From the NCBI RefSeq assembly GCF_905147365.1, contig NC_056409.1, forward strand, positions 19,659,001 to 19,723,000: DNA of 64,000 nucleotides, given 5' to 3'. Both the position numbers and the translations under genes were made by a program. This document shows, piece by piece, positions 1 to 14,000 of this stretch. Each line of letters begins with the position of its first letter. The stretch's first letter is position 1. This DNA is from Aricia agestis. Taxonomy: Eukaryota > Arthropoda > Insecta > Lepidoptera > Lycaenidae. A model generated the notes under the pieces. It had not been told where the DNA came from, ran no database searches, and saw nothing but the letters and a program-made list of their open reading frames with translations.

Positions 1-950
1 TTTGTTACACTCTGTATTTAAAGGAATGTGTTGTATTTGTACAAGATGTTATTCCCGTTGCCGTAAGTTTTTTTTACAACGAAATTCGATAAAAACTACT
101 TAATATACTTTTTCGGTATTCGAAATTATGAAATTTATCTCCATGCTGAATCTCATCTAAATCGGTGAAGCGGTTTGAGCGTAAAGTGGTAGCAAACACT
201 TTCTTTAAATTTTTTTATTGGTATACTGGATTTAACATAATTAACTGCCAAAAGGGGTACATAAAGGATGTTTTTTATTTTTTATTCATGGCCCTACATT
301 TTTCGATTTAAATAATATTGAGCCTGAATATTGTAGAGTCGGGGACATAGTATGTAAAAGACATTGCAACCCTGCAAAACGCTATTAAAGTTTAATTATA
401 AAAAGCATGTAGTCAAATCAATTTTTAGCTCCACCTATATATCCTATAACAAGTTTCGACCCGACGCAGTCCTAAAAATAATTAAATCGGCTAAGTGCGA
501 GTCAGACTCGCGCATAAAGGATTTAAAATATATAAAAAACTCTAAAAAATTCCTAAATTAAGGCATAAAGTTACTGGCCCTTTTAGATAAGACACAATTA
601 ATTGATCACCTATCATGTACACTAACAGGGAATTTAATAACAAATTAAATATGATGAAGACAAAATACGTTCAAAAGTTGCCCTATTTTTGTGAAAGCAC
701 CCTTATATATATATACATTATAATATTATCATTAAAGATGTAGAATATTCATAAACAATATTATTTTTCTGAAATAAACTTAATTATGTTCTTATTCCAT
801 GTTAATTTTATGTTTGATAGCATTTTAAACAAAAATAAAAAATAATTTTACTATTCGAATTATTTGAAAAATAATTTGGCGAATATTCGAATAATAAAAT
901 CGTCGAATATTCGAATAAAACGAGTATTCGAATATTCGAATAACAGACCC

Positions 951-1050
951 TAGCTCCCACACATCACTGCGAATTTGCATCGCATCGCAAATATCTACGA
1001 CAAAATTCATTACGATGCGATGCGAATCCGCAGTTTTGTGTGGGAGTCCC
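951..1050. repeat. Short hairpin repeat (MITE-like)
   Basis: The left arm CTCCCACACATCACTGCGAA and an imperfect reverse complement ending TTTTGTGTGGGAG frame a core in which GCATCGCATCG is also mirrored. The unit is about 100 bases, lies in an intron and has no coding capacity. It is probably a tiny non-autonomous DNA element; superfamily unknown. Confidence 0.5.
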
Positions 1051-1549
1051 TAAATATTCCCGATTCGGGTGGAATGAGAAAGCCATGGCAACCCCGCGAG
1101 GTGCTATAACGGCTGACGCTACCTCCACACCGCACACGCCGCACGACTCACGAGCTGTCTTCGCCGGAACCGGTCCTCGTATCGCCTACTTTAATATTAA
1201 TCTAATGAATGAAATACGAATTACATATAAACGTATGTGACCCTAATTCGTTGTTTCAACATTGCCTTTTTGTTGCCTGTATGGTAGTTTGTATGTGTGT
1301 TGTAGACGAAGGCTTAATCAAAGTACGTGTAACTCACTGTACATAATATTATATTCATTTGCGTTCAGAGTTTGATGAAAATAATAATCGTAAGAACATT
1401 ACTGTAGATCGTATTAATAACAGTCAGAGAGAAAGTTTCATCTGAAATCTAATAATGTAGAGCTTTTTACTCTACAGATGTATAGCCCCTGAAAGAAAAT
1501 AATAAAGGACTTTGTGAAAAATTCAAGTACATATCAAGTACAATAATGG

Positions 1550-1775
1550 TAACAGGTAGCTGTTACCATTATTGATATAGAGCAAAAAAGGCCAAAAAAT
1601 CAAGTTTGTTGTTATAGCGGCAACAGAAATACACAATCTGTCCAAATTTCAGAAGTCTAGCTATAGCGGTTCTTGAGTTACAGCCTGGAGACAGACGGAC
1701 GGACGGACAGACGAACAGACATCGAAGTCTTAGTAATAGGGTCCCGTTTTCAACCTTTGGGTACGGAACCCTAAA
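1550..1775 (-). repeat. GGTTCCGTACC-type dispersed repeat
   Basis: This stretch contains the blocks TATAGCGGCAACAG, CAGAAGTCTAGCTATAGCGG, a GACAGACGGACGG run and GGGTACGGAACCCTA. The same series recurs elsewhere in the window in both orientations. It is a high-copy non-coding repeat with no sign of a transposase. The strand follows the convention that GGTTCCGTACC is the start. Confidence 0.6.
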
Positions 1776-2459
1776 ATGATTAAGATAGTAGATACGGACA
1801 TTTGCTATGTTCCTAACATAATTAACTGTAAAGAATAAAATATTATAATAACGTAACGATTTTACGACAAGGTTATTATTGTCTCACAATCGGCAGACGT
1901 GTGGCGAGTTCACTAGAACATTCGACTGAGCTGCAACCTGCAGGTGATCCGTTTTACGATAGTCAGAAGGTCGATATTGTGGTATACATTTTCGACTGTG
2001 CATGACGTATGCGATGGTCATAGGAAAGGAGCATGCTAACATTTAGTATTTAGGCGTCTAGGATTACTAGATGGCTGGTTGACTAACCTAAGAGGGACTT
2101 CGTACTACATACGTCATACAAAATGTAGAGACTGGATTACTCCACTACCACAGATGACTGTGACACTTGTAAGGGCATTTGCATACTGCACAGCATTAGT
2201 ATCAGTCAACCCGTTTTGGAGCTGAGATGCTCATGGGTAAAGAACTAAAGACACACAGAAATTATGTCAATGCACTTGCCAAGTGACGCTTCAGTCCACC
2301 CGTTTTGGGGCTGAGATGCCAGGTAAAAAACAAAGTAAATACACAAAAATTCTGGCCTTCCCAACAATTACACTTCCGGTATTGCGGATGTCCAAGTACG
2401 ATACGTTTGGACATTTGCCCCCTTGTTTTTTCTATAGTCTCCCGTTTTTCGGACATAAA

Positions 2460-2529
2460 AATAATGTTCTTATAGGCCAAGTACAACGAGGCACGAACCT
2501 CGTTGTACTTGGCCTATAAGAACATTATT
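2460..2529. repeat. Perfect 32-bp inverted repeat with 6-base loop
   Basis: Bases 2460-2491 (AATAATGTTCTTATAGGCCA...) are exactly repeated in reverse complement at 2498-2529, around the loop CACGAA. The perfect identity implies recent origin, selection or gene conversion. It lies in an intron of the MTA1-like gene. Confidence 0.85.
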
Positions 2530-3087
2530 TTGTCAACGATTCTAAAAGTATAGAGGGGATCCACCGCTTGTCGTAGCCTTGACAAACTCAATACATACTT
2601 AATACATATTTCATTCATAATTTATAAGTTATCTGATGCCTCTACGTGACTTCCCCGTACGACTAGGCCGTTGCCTGTTTATGAAGTTGAGTTTTTAGGG
2701 AGCTGTCAATTTTTAGAAGCTAGAAAACATGTTTTTGGATAAAATGGTACTTATAAACGCCATTTCAAGGCAAAAAGTGTTTCGCTAAATGCATTTCAAC
2801 ACTGCTTAGGGGTATTTGGGTAGAGGTACTGGACAGCGGACTCGTCTGGTCAACTTTTTGATTTTTTTATGCCAAACACTTGGTACCTAATACCTACATC
2901 TTGATTCCTGAGTTTGAAACGCAATTGTTACTCTGTAGCGGGCGTCCATAGGCGATCGTAACCGGTTCCGCTATGTTTGTTCATTTCCCCCTTTAATGGT
3001 ATTAAACAGTAAACATACTTCCATAACTTTTCTATTTAAAATTGTATGAAATACAAATGAATAACAAAAGACCGTTGTCAATTCCAG

Positions 3088-6000
3088 TGGCGATGGAGGA
3101 GGAATCTAGCGAGACGGCGGGCGCGGACGGCCTGCCGCCGAAGCAGCGGCACCAGGCGAAGCACCGCGAGCTGTTCCTGTCGCGGCACGTGGAGACGCTG
3201 CCCGCCACGCACATCCGCGGCAAGTGCACAGTCACGCTGCTCAACGAGACGGAGTCGCTGCTCAGCTATCTGAACAAGGATGTGAGTATGTACCGCGCCG
3301 GGGGGGTGTGCTATGTGTGGTATGACGATGGTGTGTGCCGTGTGGTGAAAGATGGTTGGACGTCCATGCTATATAGTATATAGCCTGTACATAATATTAG
3401 TAAAGACTAAAGATACATGACATACAAGATCCAGCTTAGGGGAGAACATACTTTTCCCCCAAAGGTAGATCTTCCGATCGACTGGGGTGTTATGCTAAGT
3501 AACCTAGGTCAGGTTGAAAACCATTTAACATATTTATAAGGTTCCGTACCCAAAGGGTAAAAACGGGACCCTATTACTAAGACTTCGTTGTCTGTCTGTC
3601 TGTCTGTCTCCAGGCTGTATCTCAAGAACCACTATAGCTAGACTTCTGAAATTTTCACAGATTGTGTATATCTGTTGCCGATATAACAACAAACACTAAA
3701 AACAAAATAAAATTGATATTTAAGGGGGGCCCGCCCCCATACAACAAACGTGTTTTTTCTGCCTTTTTCGCTCTTTATTAATAATGGCAAGAGGTAGGCA
3801 CTTGAATTTTTCACACATTCTTTTGTTATATGTGTACTTTAATATTTGATGATGATGAGATGCGAATAATTTAAACAATACTGTATTAATATATTTTATA
3901 AAGTAATCATAATATCTAATATAGTTAATAAAATATCTGTGATGTTATGCAAGCTATCATAATAATGTACGCAGATGTAATGTAATGTAATCTTTTTAAG
4001 GAATTAATAAAGGCTTTTATATATAATAATACTAGCTGTTGCCCGCGACTTCGTCCGCGTGGACTTCAGTTTATAGCGCGCGATGTCAACATAATTGGTG
4101 TCAAAAGCTTTTATAAAAAACCCTGGTACGGGGTACCCCTTAAATCAAAACACCCAATAACAGCCGTGCAGTGTGCACATAACTTATTTCATTTTTTTAA
4201 ATAAACTTTATTGATGCCAAATTGTAAAGTATATGTAGCCCCCCAATTACACAACTTTACCCATAAACTATTTATCATTGATAGGTATAAGGTTACGTCA
4301 CTGCATAGATAAAGTATTGACTACTGAGTTATTTAATAACGTAAGACAGAAATAACAATCGAAAAAATCGAAAACTTACGCAAGATGATACCACCTCTTA
4401 TAGAAAGATGTTTGAGTAAGCGTCAGCGCGATGTAGGAGACGGCGCGGCGCCATCTATTATGAATTTTTAGAACTAACTTAATTTGAAAAAATTTACGCA
4501 TTTTCACCCCCTTACAACCCTTTTTTCCAGTTAAAAAGTAGCCTATGTCCTTTCTCAGGCTTTAGACTATCTGTATACAAAATTTCATTACAAGCGGTTC
4601 GGTAGTTTTGGCGTGAAAGCGATACAGACAGACAGAGATACTTTCGCATTTATAATATTAGCATAGATTAAAATAAATTAAAAATTTAAAGGGGGCTCCC
4701 ATACAAAAAACACCATTTTTGGCCTATTTTTACTCTGTATTGGTACGGAACCCTTCGTGCGCGATTCCGACTCACACTTAGCCGATTTTTTAGCTTTATT
4801 TGTATACTAGATGTACCGCGCGGCTTCGCACGCGTAAATTAGGAATTTCACAATACTCCTTTCACGTGGTCTACTCTATATAAGTGCCAAATATTGCTCC
4901 AGTAGTTCGTGAGATAAACCCTTTCTAATATTTTCCCCATTTTTACCACATTTTCCTGAGTTTCTTCGGTCGTATTAGCCTTAGGCCCACTTGCGCCAGA
5001 CTTTTTTTTTATGACTTATGTACTTTGTTGTGTTCAGTAATAGGTACCGATTTTATTTTGTGTTTAACCATGATAAATGATCAGTTGTTGTTATCTGATG
5101 ATGATGAAGAAATTATCGAATACATTAGTTCGGAATCGTATTACAGAAGGATTGTAGAACGGACCGATCTGTTTAGGGTCCCGTATTTTCTCACAAAGAG
5201 ACAAAGATTTCCATCGAAGATTTCGCCTAGAAAAAGAAACTGTTCTCTTTTTATTAAATAAAATTGAAAATAATTGCAATATACAAATGAGCATAAAAAG
5301 TACCCTACCAAAGTTTAATAATAATATAATTGGATTAGTGCGTCTTTAGTGAACTCCTTTATAAATAGGTAGACTAAATAAACATTGGACACAAGTGTTT
5401 CTTCCCAATTTTTATAATTTTCCGCTTAATTTATTTGCACAAAATATCACAATTCACAACACAATGCGACAGAACCACGTGTCATTTCAAATCTGACATA
5501 AGGAGATAGCCTTATTTAAAGTACTGTGGAGCGAGAGAGAGCAGTACACTTAAATTATTCAGCATTCACTCTATCATATTTGGCTGGATGTAAAAAGAAT
5601 GAATGAACTCGACATAAGCCCGGGTTAGTTGACTCTGGGATAAATTCTTCTGGTGCAATAGGTAGTATGAGTTAAAAATTAAAAACGTTAACACTGAGTT
5701 ATTAAGCCCCGGGTTATTTATTTAACTCAAAGTTTTGGCGCAAGTGGGCCTTAGCGTGATAATATAATATAATATAGCCTATAGCCTTACTCGATAAATG
5801 AGATATCTAACACTGAAATAAGTTTTTAAATCGGACCTGTAGTTCCTGAGATTAGCGCATTCAAGCAAACAGAAATTTTTTAAAATTATCGCTTGACAAA
5901 CTCGAGCCTCGATCTAAAAGACTATGAAAAGGCTCATAATCATGGGAAGATGCATGGTATAATATTATGGTAGTGATGATGATGATGATGAATGTAATTT

Positions 6001-9000
6001 GCATAGTAGCATATGCTTTCCGTTCTTAAAACAACGCCAATATAATACCAAATTGGTATGATACCCTACATACCAAAAGAAAAATTTTGAAAATCGGTTA
6101 ACAAACGGCGGAGTAATCGTTGAACATAAGAAAACGAACATAACACCTCCCCCATTTTGAAAGTCGGTTAAAATTGTAGCCTATGTGTTATTCTGATGTA
6201 TAAGCTATATTACTGTAAAGTTTCATTAAAATCCGTTCAGTAGTTTTTGCATGAAAGAGTAACAAACATCCATACATCCACACATCCATACATCTATACA
6301 TCCAAACAAACTTTCGCCTTTATAATATTAGTAGGATAGTAGGATCAGTCGCGTTGAAACTTTAGAAACTTCGATAGTGCGATTCAGGAGTATACGATTA
6401 TTTCGCTACAGTGGACTAAACTGATGCGTTTGTTTTTGGGACAGGACATAATTTCTGGCATAGGTGATTAATAGGCCTGGGGTTTGTGTCACTTTGTAGG
6501 CAAGGAACTCAAAATTTTCACGTTTGGGTAGGCTGGTTTGAGCTAAATTGTGCACAGTCGGGTAAAAGTATTCAGTAAACAAAGACCTCAAAACCAAGAA
6601 TGAAATAAACGAGTAATTTTTAAATACTACCCTCGGTCATTCAGGTACTAATATAAATAAGCAGCTGTTAGGCGATAAACAATTTATTTATATATATAAT
6701 TTAATGTTTTGTGGATGTAATCTTATTGACTTTATTTCTTAAGCGGTCGTTAAAATAATATAATTAACGTTTATATTAGTCGTTTATAAAATCTACATGT
6801 TGTCGGAAACTGACTAATAAGCAATGCGATGTGTTTAGTTAACATTATATTTACTATATTATATTTACTCTGGTTGCTACGTACGTAAGTAGATAATTAA
6901 ATGCAATAAAATGCAGGAATTCGTTTATTACGCGGGAATCGAACATTTCCGAGCTAAAAACGATTTTCAAGTCAATGTGACTACATAGTACATACATTTC
7001 TGGTTTCCTCCAAAAGCGGCGCCGTCTTGCAGCAGCCGCAATACAGCGGTTAATAACGTCACTAGAATTACGCTGTCCATGAGCGACGCGGCCGCGACCA
7101 ATATGACGCGGTTTCCTAGAGAACCGCGCCATATCCACATAGACAACGCTCTAGTGACGTCATTCACCGCTAAATCACGGTCGCCACACGACGACACCGC
7201 TATTGGAGGAAACCAGAGCTTACCGAATTTGACCGTAATCGGTTCACCGCTTCATACATGAAGAGATAACAGACCGACAGGCAGACTTTTGTATCCATAA
7301 TAATATTAAGGCTTTAGAAAGGTAGTTCGACCGAAGTCAGAAAAGGATAAAACATTATACTTAGTGTAGATTTTCATTAGTAAGGGGGTTAGTATGTACT
7401 ATGTAATATAAAATATGTGTTACGATATAATATGATATAGCATCTACGGCAACTAATAAGGAAATGAGCGTGCACTTGTCAGAGCTATCTCGTATCGCTG
7501 TCCGGGCTTCCTGTTTCTGTTTTATTGTCCTATATTGTATGAAGATTAATCGCTATACGCTAGTGTGTTCAGTTCTTTGATTTACCAGTTACCACCTATC
7601 TACCATCTACCATCTACCATCAGATGGTAGAGTGGTAGGCGCAGGTCACTTTTAATGTCCGTTGCTTCTTATGGGGGTATTTATACTTGCTTTCTACGAA
7701 TACAGTACGATGACAGTATCGAATGACGGATCGAAACTATATTATAGTTTCGATCCATTCATATTATGATTTATGATGATGAGTTGCCCTCCAAATGTAT
7801 TTTGTGTGAGAACTCAGGGATGCACTGTAGGTCTATGCAAACATGTCCCTAAGTGCTCTTGCTTGGTGCCGAAATCTTTAGTTTCAAACTTTGCCTGCAA
7901 AAGATAGATAAATAAAAACCACATGTTATTGTAAGCTAATTACTGCTGAACCTTTTTAATGCAACGATGTTGTTCTAAATTTTAATACACCGTTTTTCTT
8001 TTGTTTCAGGACGCATTTTTTTATTGTTTAGTATTTGATCCTTCACAAAAGACTTTATTAGAAGATAAGGGAGAAATCAGAGTTGGAAGTAGATATCAGA
8101 CTGAAGTAACTAATTTATTAAAAGAAGGTGAGTTGTCTTTGTTTTAAAATTTACTAGCTTGCGCTCAGTGCCTTTTCCTGTTATCTTAATTATATTATGC
8201 AATGCAATTTTTAATTAACAAACTATGTGCTACTAATATAATGTCCAAGCGTAAGATCTTTTGTTTTTATATTCCTAACATCACAAAATCCTGTTTTTTT
8301 AGGAGAGCATGTTGTAAACCTATATTGCATAAAAATAGAACTAATAATATTTTAAAACAGGCTTGTTTGAATATTATGTATAATTGCAACTGTAGAAATA
8401 AGTTGTGACTACACGAGAAAAAAATACTAAAAAACAACAAAATGATAGATTTTCTCTGTCGATATATTATGTAATTTCATTTATATTATTAATTATTATA
8501 AAAATTTGTGAGTAGCTTCATTTTGATAAGACAAACAACATTTTTATTTGCGTAAAATCTTGAAAGTGGTAGCTAACAGAAATAGAAAGGATTTCATACT
8601 TTGACTTGATGGTCCTAAAATATGGATTGTCCTATTTGTAGGACAATGTTAATCTTAAATTCTATAACTATTAACCTATTATTATACAAAACATCTGCTT
8701 GTTAGGGTACCGTTATATAATTTAAGATTAACATTGTCCTGTGTAAATAGGACAATCCATAATATTTTAGGACCATCAAGTCAAAGTTTGAAATCCTTTC
8801 GATTTATGTTAGCTACCACTTTCAAGATTTTTCGCAAATAAAAACGTTGTTCGTCTTATCAAAATGAAGCTACTCACAAAAAATTAGCTTGATAATTATA
8901 AAAAAAAATGTTCTAGGGCTCCCGTACTAAAGTGCGCGCATGATAACTTTGCGCGCGGCTGAACGATAACTTTTCGTCGGGCCGCCATATTACTTATTAA

Positions 9001-11044
9001 TCGATACGCCTATTGCTATACATAATTTAAATGAGTAAATAAAGATATTAAATTAAAACTACCAATAAACTATCATTGGGATTACCCATTTTTTTAATGA
9101 ATCCCTACACTGTCACGCGCAGAGTTATCGTGCGCGCTCTCTATAATGGTATAACTAATAACTACTTCTTCTATAATCTTCTATAAACTTGCTGTGTTGT
9201 CTCACTCAGGCAAGCGACTACACTTGTATATCTGTCTCGCTCACACTCACATATCTCCCCCCAGGCGAGGAGGACGGTCGCGCGAGCTCGGAGCTGGAGA
9301 CGCTGGTGTGGACGCCGTCGCACGGGCTGACGGACCGGCAGATCGACCAGTTCCTGGTGGTGTCGCGCTCGGTGGGCACGTTCGCGCGCGCCCTAGACTG
9401 CTCCTCCAGCGTCAAACAGCCCTCCCTGCACATGTCCGCCGCCGCCGCCAGCCGGGATATCACACTGGTGAGGGAATACCAGAGCGAAACCTTTTGTGAT
9501 AAATAGCAATTTTTAGTGGACCAATAAATGGCTATACAGAGAGTAATATCAGAGTAAACAGAACTAACGAGTAGCCTGTAGGCCGACTCATAAGAGATCT
9601 CGAAATTGATATGTTTGACGTAGTATGTCATATCGCGGCGCGTGCCGTACTTATACGTTACTCAGCATTGTGACGCATTGTGTGTGTTGTAAGTGGCAGT
9701 CGCGCCATGTCGCGCCCAACTCGCGTATATTCGCCTGTTTGTTTGAAGTCGAGTCCGTTCTGTTCATTAAGTTAATATACCTAGCAGAATAGAGAAACAA
9801 AGGCCTGAGCAAGCGAGATGTCACTATCAGTAACACTGCGTGGTAAAAAGAGACGTGTGATACATGACAGCAGAACCAAATTTTTTTTATCTGTTTGACG
9901 TCCAGTCGGCACTTATCAGCACGTTGACAATTTAGTCTCTTAGAAAGATGGTTGTGTAAGTGTATACGTAAACAATTTTTTACACACAGACGAATATCAA
10001 TTTCGGTTTCGTTGTACAGCTCGAGATTGTTGCTCTTTTCCGCTAGGTAAGTATATTAACTTTATGGTTCTGTCTACTCCGGTAATATGCAGCTATCATC
10101 CCTAGTTTCTTGTCAAAATTTTAATAGATATAATTTAACAAAAGATAATTCAGACAGACTCATATATTATTCTAAAAGTAATGATGTTCATTGGTGTAGT
10201 AGCTGTGTAGAGTGATCTGGAGCGTCGCAAGTCGCAACACTTCCCGACCCATGATAGTACTAGAGCGAAATGTCGCGCAGTCCCGCTGCAATGGAACATT
10301 TGGCCGTGATGTATCACGTCGTTCCTCTCAAGTGTAGTTGTACTTTCTGAGGTTTTTAGACATCAAATATATCTTTTTACCGACCCTTTTGATTGGCTTA
10401 TATCAAAATGTTAGCTACTCAAATAAGCTGTTGTAAATATTATAATCATATAATATTATAAAAAATTCTCGTGTCTCAGCGTTTGTGCGCGAACTCCAAA
10501 ACCGTTCAACCGATTTTAATAAAATTTTGTATGTACTATCAGAGAAGTTGATTCCTAGGCAGATGGCAGACCTAAGTAATTTGGTCGCGTTATGTCAAAC
10601 CCTTCCGACCGATCACAGCTAACATTGAATTGACATAAGCCGACCACATGACGTAGATCCGCCAGGCGCCAACTGCCTAATAATCAATTTCCTTTCTGGT
10701 CGTACAATCGTTAAGTCTGGGAATAAGTTTTTATCTACTTTTTACATTGATACTAGAAATAATGTATATGGCCAAACATCCTTCGGGTTAGCTATTATTA
10801 ATTATTATTATTTAAAATGTCATAACCGAGTATTCATCGTCGTATTGTCATACAGTTCCACGCGATGGACGCGCTCCACAAGAGCGGGTACAGCATAGAG
10901 GCGGCGCTGTCGTCGCTGGTGCCGCCGTCGGGGCCGGTGCTGTGCCGCGACGAGATGGAGGAGTGGTCCGCCTCCGAGGCCAACCTGTTCGAGGAGGCGC
11001 TCGACAAGTACGGCAAGGACTTCGCCGATATACGTCTCGACTTT
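3088..11044 (+). CDS. MTA1-like: MTA1-like exons 1-4: end of BAH and ELM2
   Basis: Exon 3088-3281 carries the acidic linker and the conserved block KHRELFLSR..LPATHIRGKC..TLLNETESL. Exon 8010-8127 continues with FFYCLVFDP..KTLLEDKGEIRVG, the end of BAH entering ELM2. Exon 9265-9467 has the ELM2 core (EEDGR..LETLVW..LTDRQIDQFLVV) and the alanine-rich SLHMSAAAASRD segment. Exon 10856-11044 ends ELM2 and begins SANT with RDEMEEWSASEANLFEEALDKYGKDF. Junction phases are 0, 1, 0 and 0, and each codon interrupted by an intron gives the expected family residue. Confidence 0.93.
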
Positions 11045-14000
11045 GTGAGTATGCGTACTGTGGTTCTTAAGCCAATAGCTCCGTGTTTAGACACACGATT
11101 CCCGCTCTTAGAAGCGGGAATCGCGTGGCTGAGACCCTTTGTTTTAATTGCAAACAACTGCACAGCAGCAGCGATATATTGCAATGTTACTCGTAATACT
11201 ACCGCGTGGTTTCGACTGTATCTTATATACTCAGTACTCTAGACTAACTTTTAATGAGTTTATACAATTTCTGAATATAAACACTGCTTGCGCGTAATTG
11301 GTTATTGCGTTGATAATATAATTCCTATAATATACTATAGGTCAGTTAACTAAAGTTAAGTGGCACGTTCACAGTATTCACACTTATGCAATTTCACTAT
11401 ACAGTATGTTTAAAAATATTAAATATGTATGTTTGCATCATGATAAAAATTATCGTACAATCTGCGTACGATAATAATATGCTATCGTACATCGTACGTA
11501 GGCACAAAATTATCGTATGTGTACGATAATAATTATCGTACGGTTCCGAACATCATGCTGTATTTATAAACAGTAGCAAAAGATAAACAATAACTGTCCC
11601 CTTCACGCTCATAACTCATAAGATAACCGCGCAGGAGAGACGGGCAGACTTTTAATGATGCGTATATAGTACGACGACGTCACGCCGCGCGCTTATTCAC
11701 AGACACTACACAAGCGCATTGTACAGTAAATGTGTTGATCGTAATTTGATTTGTACCATAATAAAAATTATCGTACAATCTGCGTACGATAATAATATGC
11801 TATCGTACTTTTTACCAGACTGGCTATAACAGCGACCACATAGCCTCTAGACGCCTAATGCAAGGCAAATACTTTCAGACAATATGTAAGACTTACTGCC
11901 GTTCCCAATATTCAATCTATGTCTGGTTTGACATACAACCGATCGCAGCTAACATTGAATTGACATAAAATATATGTCAGTAATGTCTAATGTGAGCTAT
12001 TCTTATCTCTAGTAGGGCAAAACCAGAGATAGATCAAATATTGGGAACGGCCGTTATAGGTCTTACTTTAGATAATGATAGCGAAATCTGTCTTAGTATC
12101 GACCACATCCGTGACCCATGTACATCTCGTGCGTTTCATACAAAATATTTTTTTTACTGTCAAGAATCAATTTATTCAGAGCTCAAATTACACTGGTCTG
12201 AATCCATGACGAAAGCATTTGACATAAGTCATATCCCTTTCTATCAAATACAAATTAGTAATGCTTATCCTTTCTTCCGTTATCGTCACGCGTCACTAGT
12301 GATGTGATACCAACTATCTTTCAGAGGTATATATTTTTTTAATCGAAAATCGAAACAAAGCGTGATATGCTCAAGTCATTTTGAGTAGAACTGTTGTTAA
12401 ACAACTGATTAATGATTATAATTTATAGCGTATAGCTATACGTGGGAGAGCCATGCTTCGGCACGAATGAGCCGGCTCGACCGGAGGAATACCACGTTCT
12501 CACAGAAAACCGGCGTGAAACAGCGCTTGCGCTGTGTTTCGCCGAGTGAGTGAGTTTACCGGAGGCCCAATCCCCTATTCCCATCCCTACCCTTCCCTAT
12601 TCCCTCTTAAAAGGCCGGCAACGCACGCGCAGCTCTTTTGATGCTGCGAGTGTCCATGGGCGACGGAAGTTGCTTTCCATCAGGTGACCCGTTTGCTCGT
12701 TTGCCCCCTTATTTCATAAAAAAAAATATATATTACAGAATTTTTGCCCTTTAAAAGTTTAAAAAAGTATATATATAATTTGTAAAAAAAAGTGTATTTT
12801 TAAATTTACTTAGGTAAGTATAGGTACTTTTTTAATATAATCCGAAGACGTTTTTGTATATTTTTAGAAGCTTGCCACAATTAATAAAAGTCTTTTCTTC
12901 ATTCTATACTTTAAAATAAATATGCACTGGTTTTTTTTATTTCTTTTGACAAGCGCTTCTCGTACTTCCCATCACTAGTTCTAATTTATGACATGCCGTG
13001 AATTTGAATTGGCCAATCGTAATGCATTTCTTACCTCTCCCCCCGCGTCGCTTACCTCAGCACATTGACACAATAATTTGTTAAGAGAAATCAAAACATT
13101 AGGCGTCTATTGGGTTATGTGGTCGCTGGGCTATAAGCTGTTTAATGCTTGGGAATGATTTGTTTCACCGTAGCGCCTAAACTACTAATCCATGTAAATT
13201 AATAAAAAGTGAATATATATATATATATATATAAACTATGCTATTTCGTTTTAACAATCTGTTAATGATGAGTCCCCTATTCACTTATTTACCTACAGCT
13301 GCCATGGAAGACGTTCAAAAACCTAGTGGAGTACTACTACATGTGGAAGACGACGGACCGCTACGTGCAGCAGAAGCGCGTCAAGGCCGTGGAGGCCGAG
13401 TCCAAGCTGAAGCAAGTGTACATTCCCAACTAGTGAGTGTTTGTACCGACCCGTCTTTACTACTAATTCATATTCCGTTGCCGTTTATGTTGGAGCTTCT
13501 TTTAGGTTAATGACTGTGGTATTTGATGAATAGGATAAATGATATAATGGGCCTTGCACTGTGAAGTTCTTAAAAACAATCAAATTTTAGTCATCAAATG
13601 ATTAAGGACGAACTGCACTAGTCTCCGTTAAAGATAACTGAGTATTAAATGTCTGTGTTTCTTTATAATTATGGAAGAATAGCATACACAGTTATAAAGT
13701 TACTGAAAAACATGCAATGTATTTATCAAACCATAGTTTAGTCACAGAGCAAAAACAAATATCTTTATGCTGAGAAAATGTTGCATATTTTTTTGAAAAC
13801 TACAATTTTCACTACTACAATTATATATATTGTGTGCAGATGTAATTTCCCATCACGTATAGGACGTTGTGTCTCTTATGAAAACTATATTGGCGATAGG
13901 GAAATGAATTTGATCTTTGACAGCTATTGCTCTGCACAAAAGTTATTTTTTTACTCTGTGGCTTCATACAATCAGTATCAATAACACGTTGACGAGGAAC

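Larger units (their letters stand above)
1..3087. other. Upstream intron sequence with small repeats
   Basis: No coding exon was found here. The stretch is AT-rich intron of the MTA1-like gene. It holds an imperfect hairpin repeat at about 951-1050 (arms beginning CTCCCACACA), a GGTTCCGTACC-type dispersed repeat at about 1550-1775 with a GACAGACGGACGG run, and a perfect hairpin at 2460-2529. Short open frames here have no recognisable domain. Confidence 0.6.

Noticed and set aside
1..3087. Search for the first MTA1-like exons (start of BAH)
   Set aside because: No frame matching the BAH start was found, so these exons must lie upstream of the window.
9218..9631. 137-codon minus-strand frame
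   Set aside because: Antisense to the MTA1-like ELM2 exon, with no domain and no splice context.
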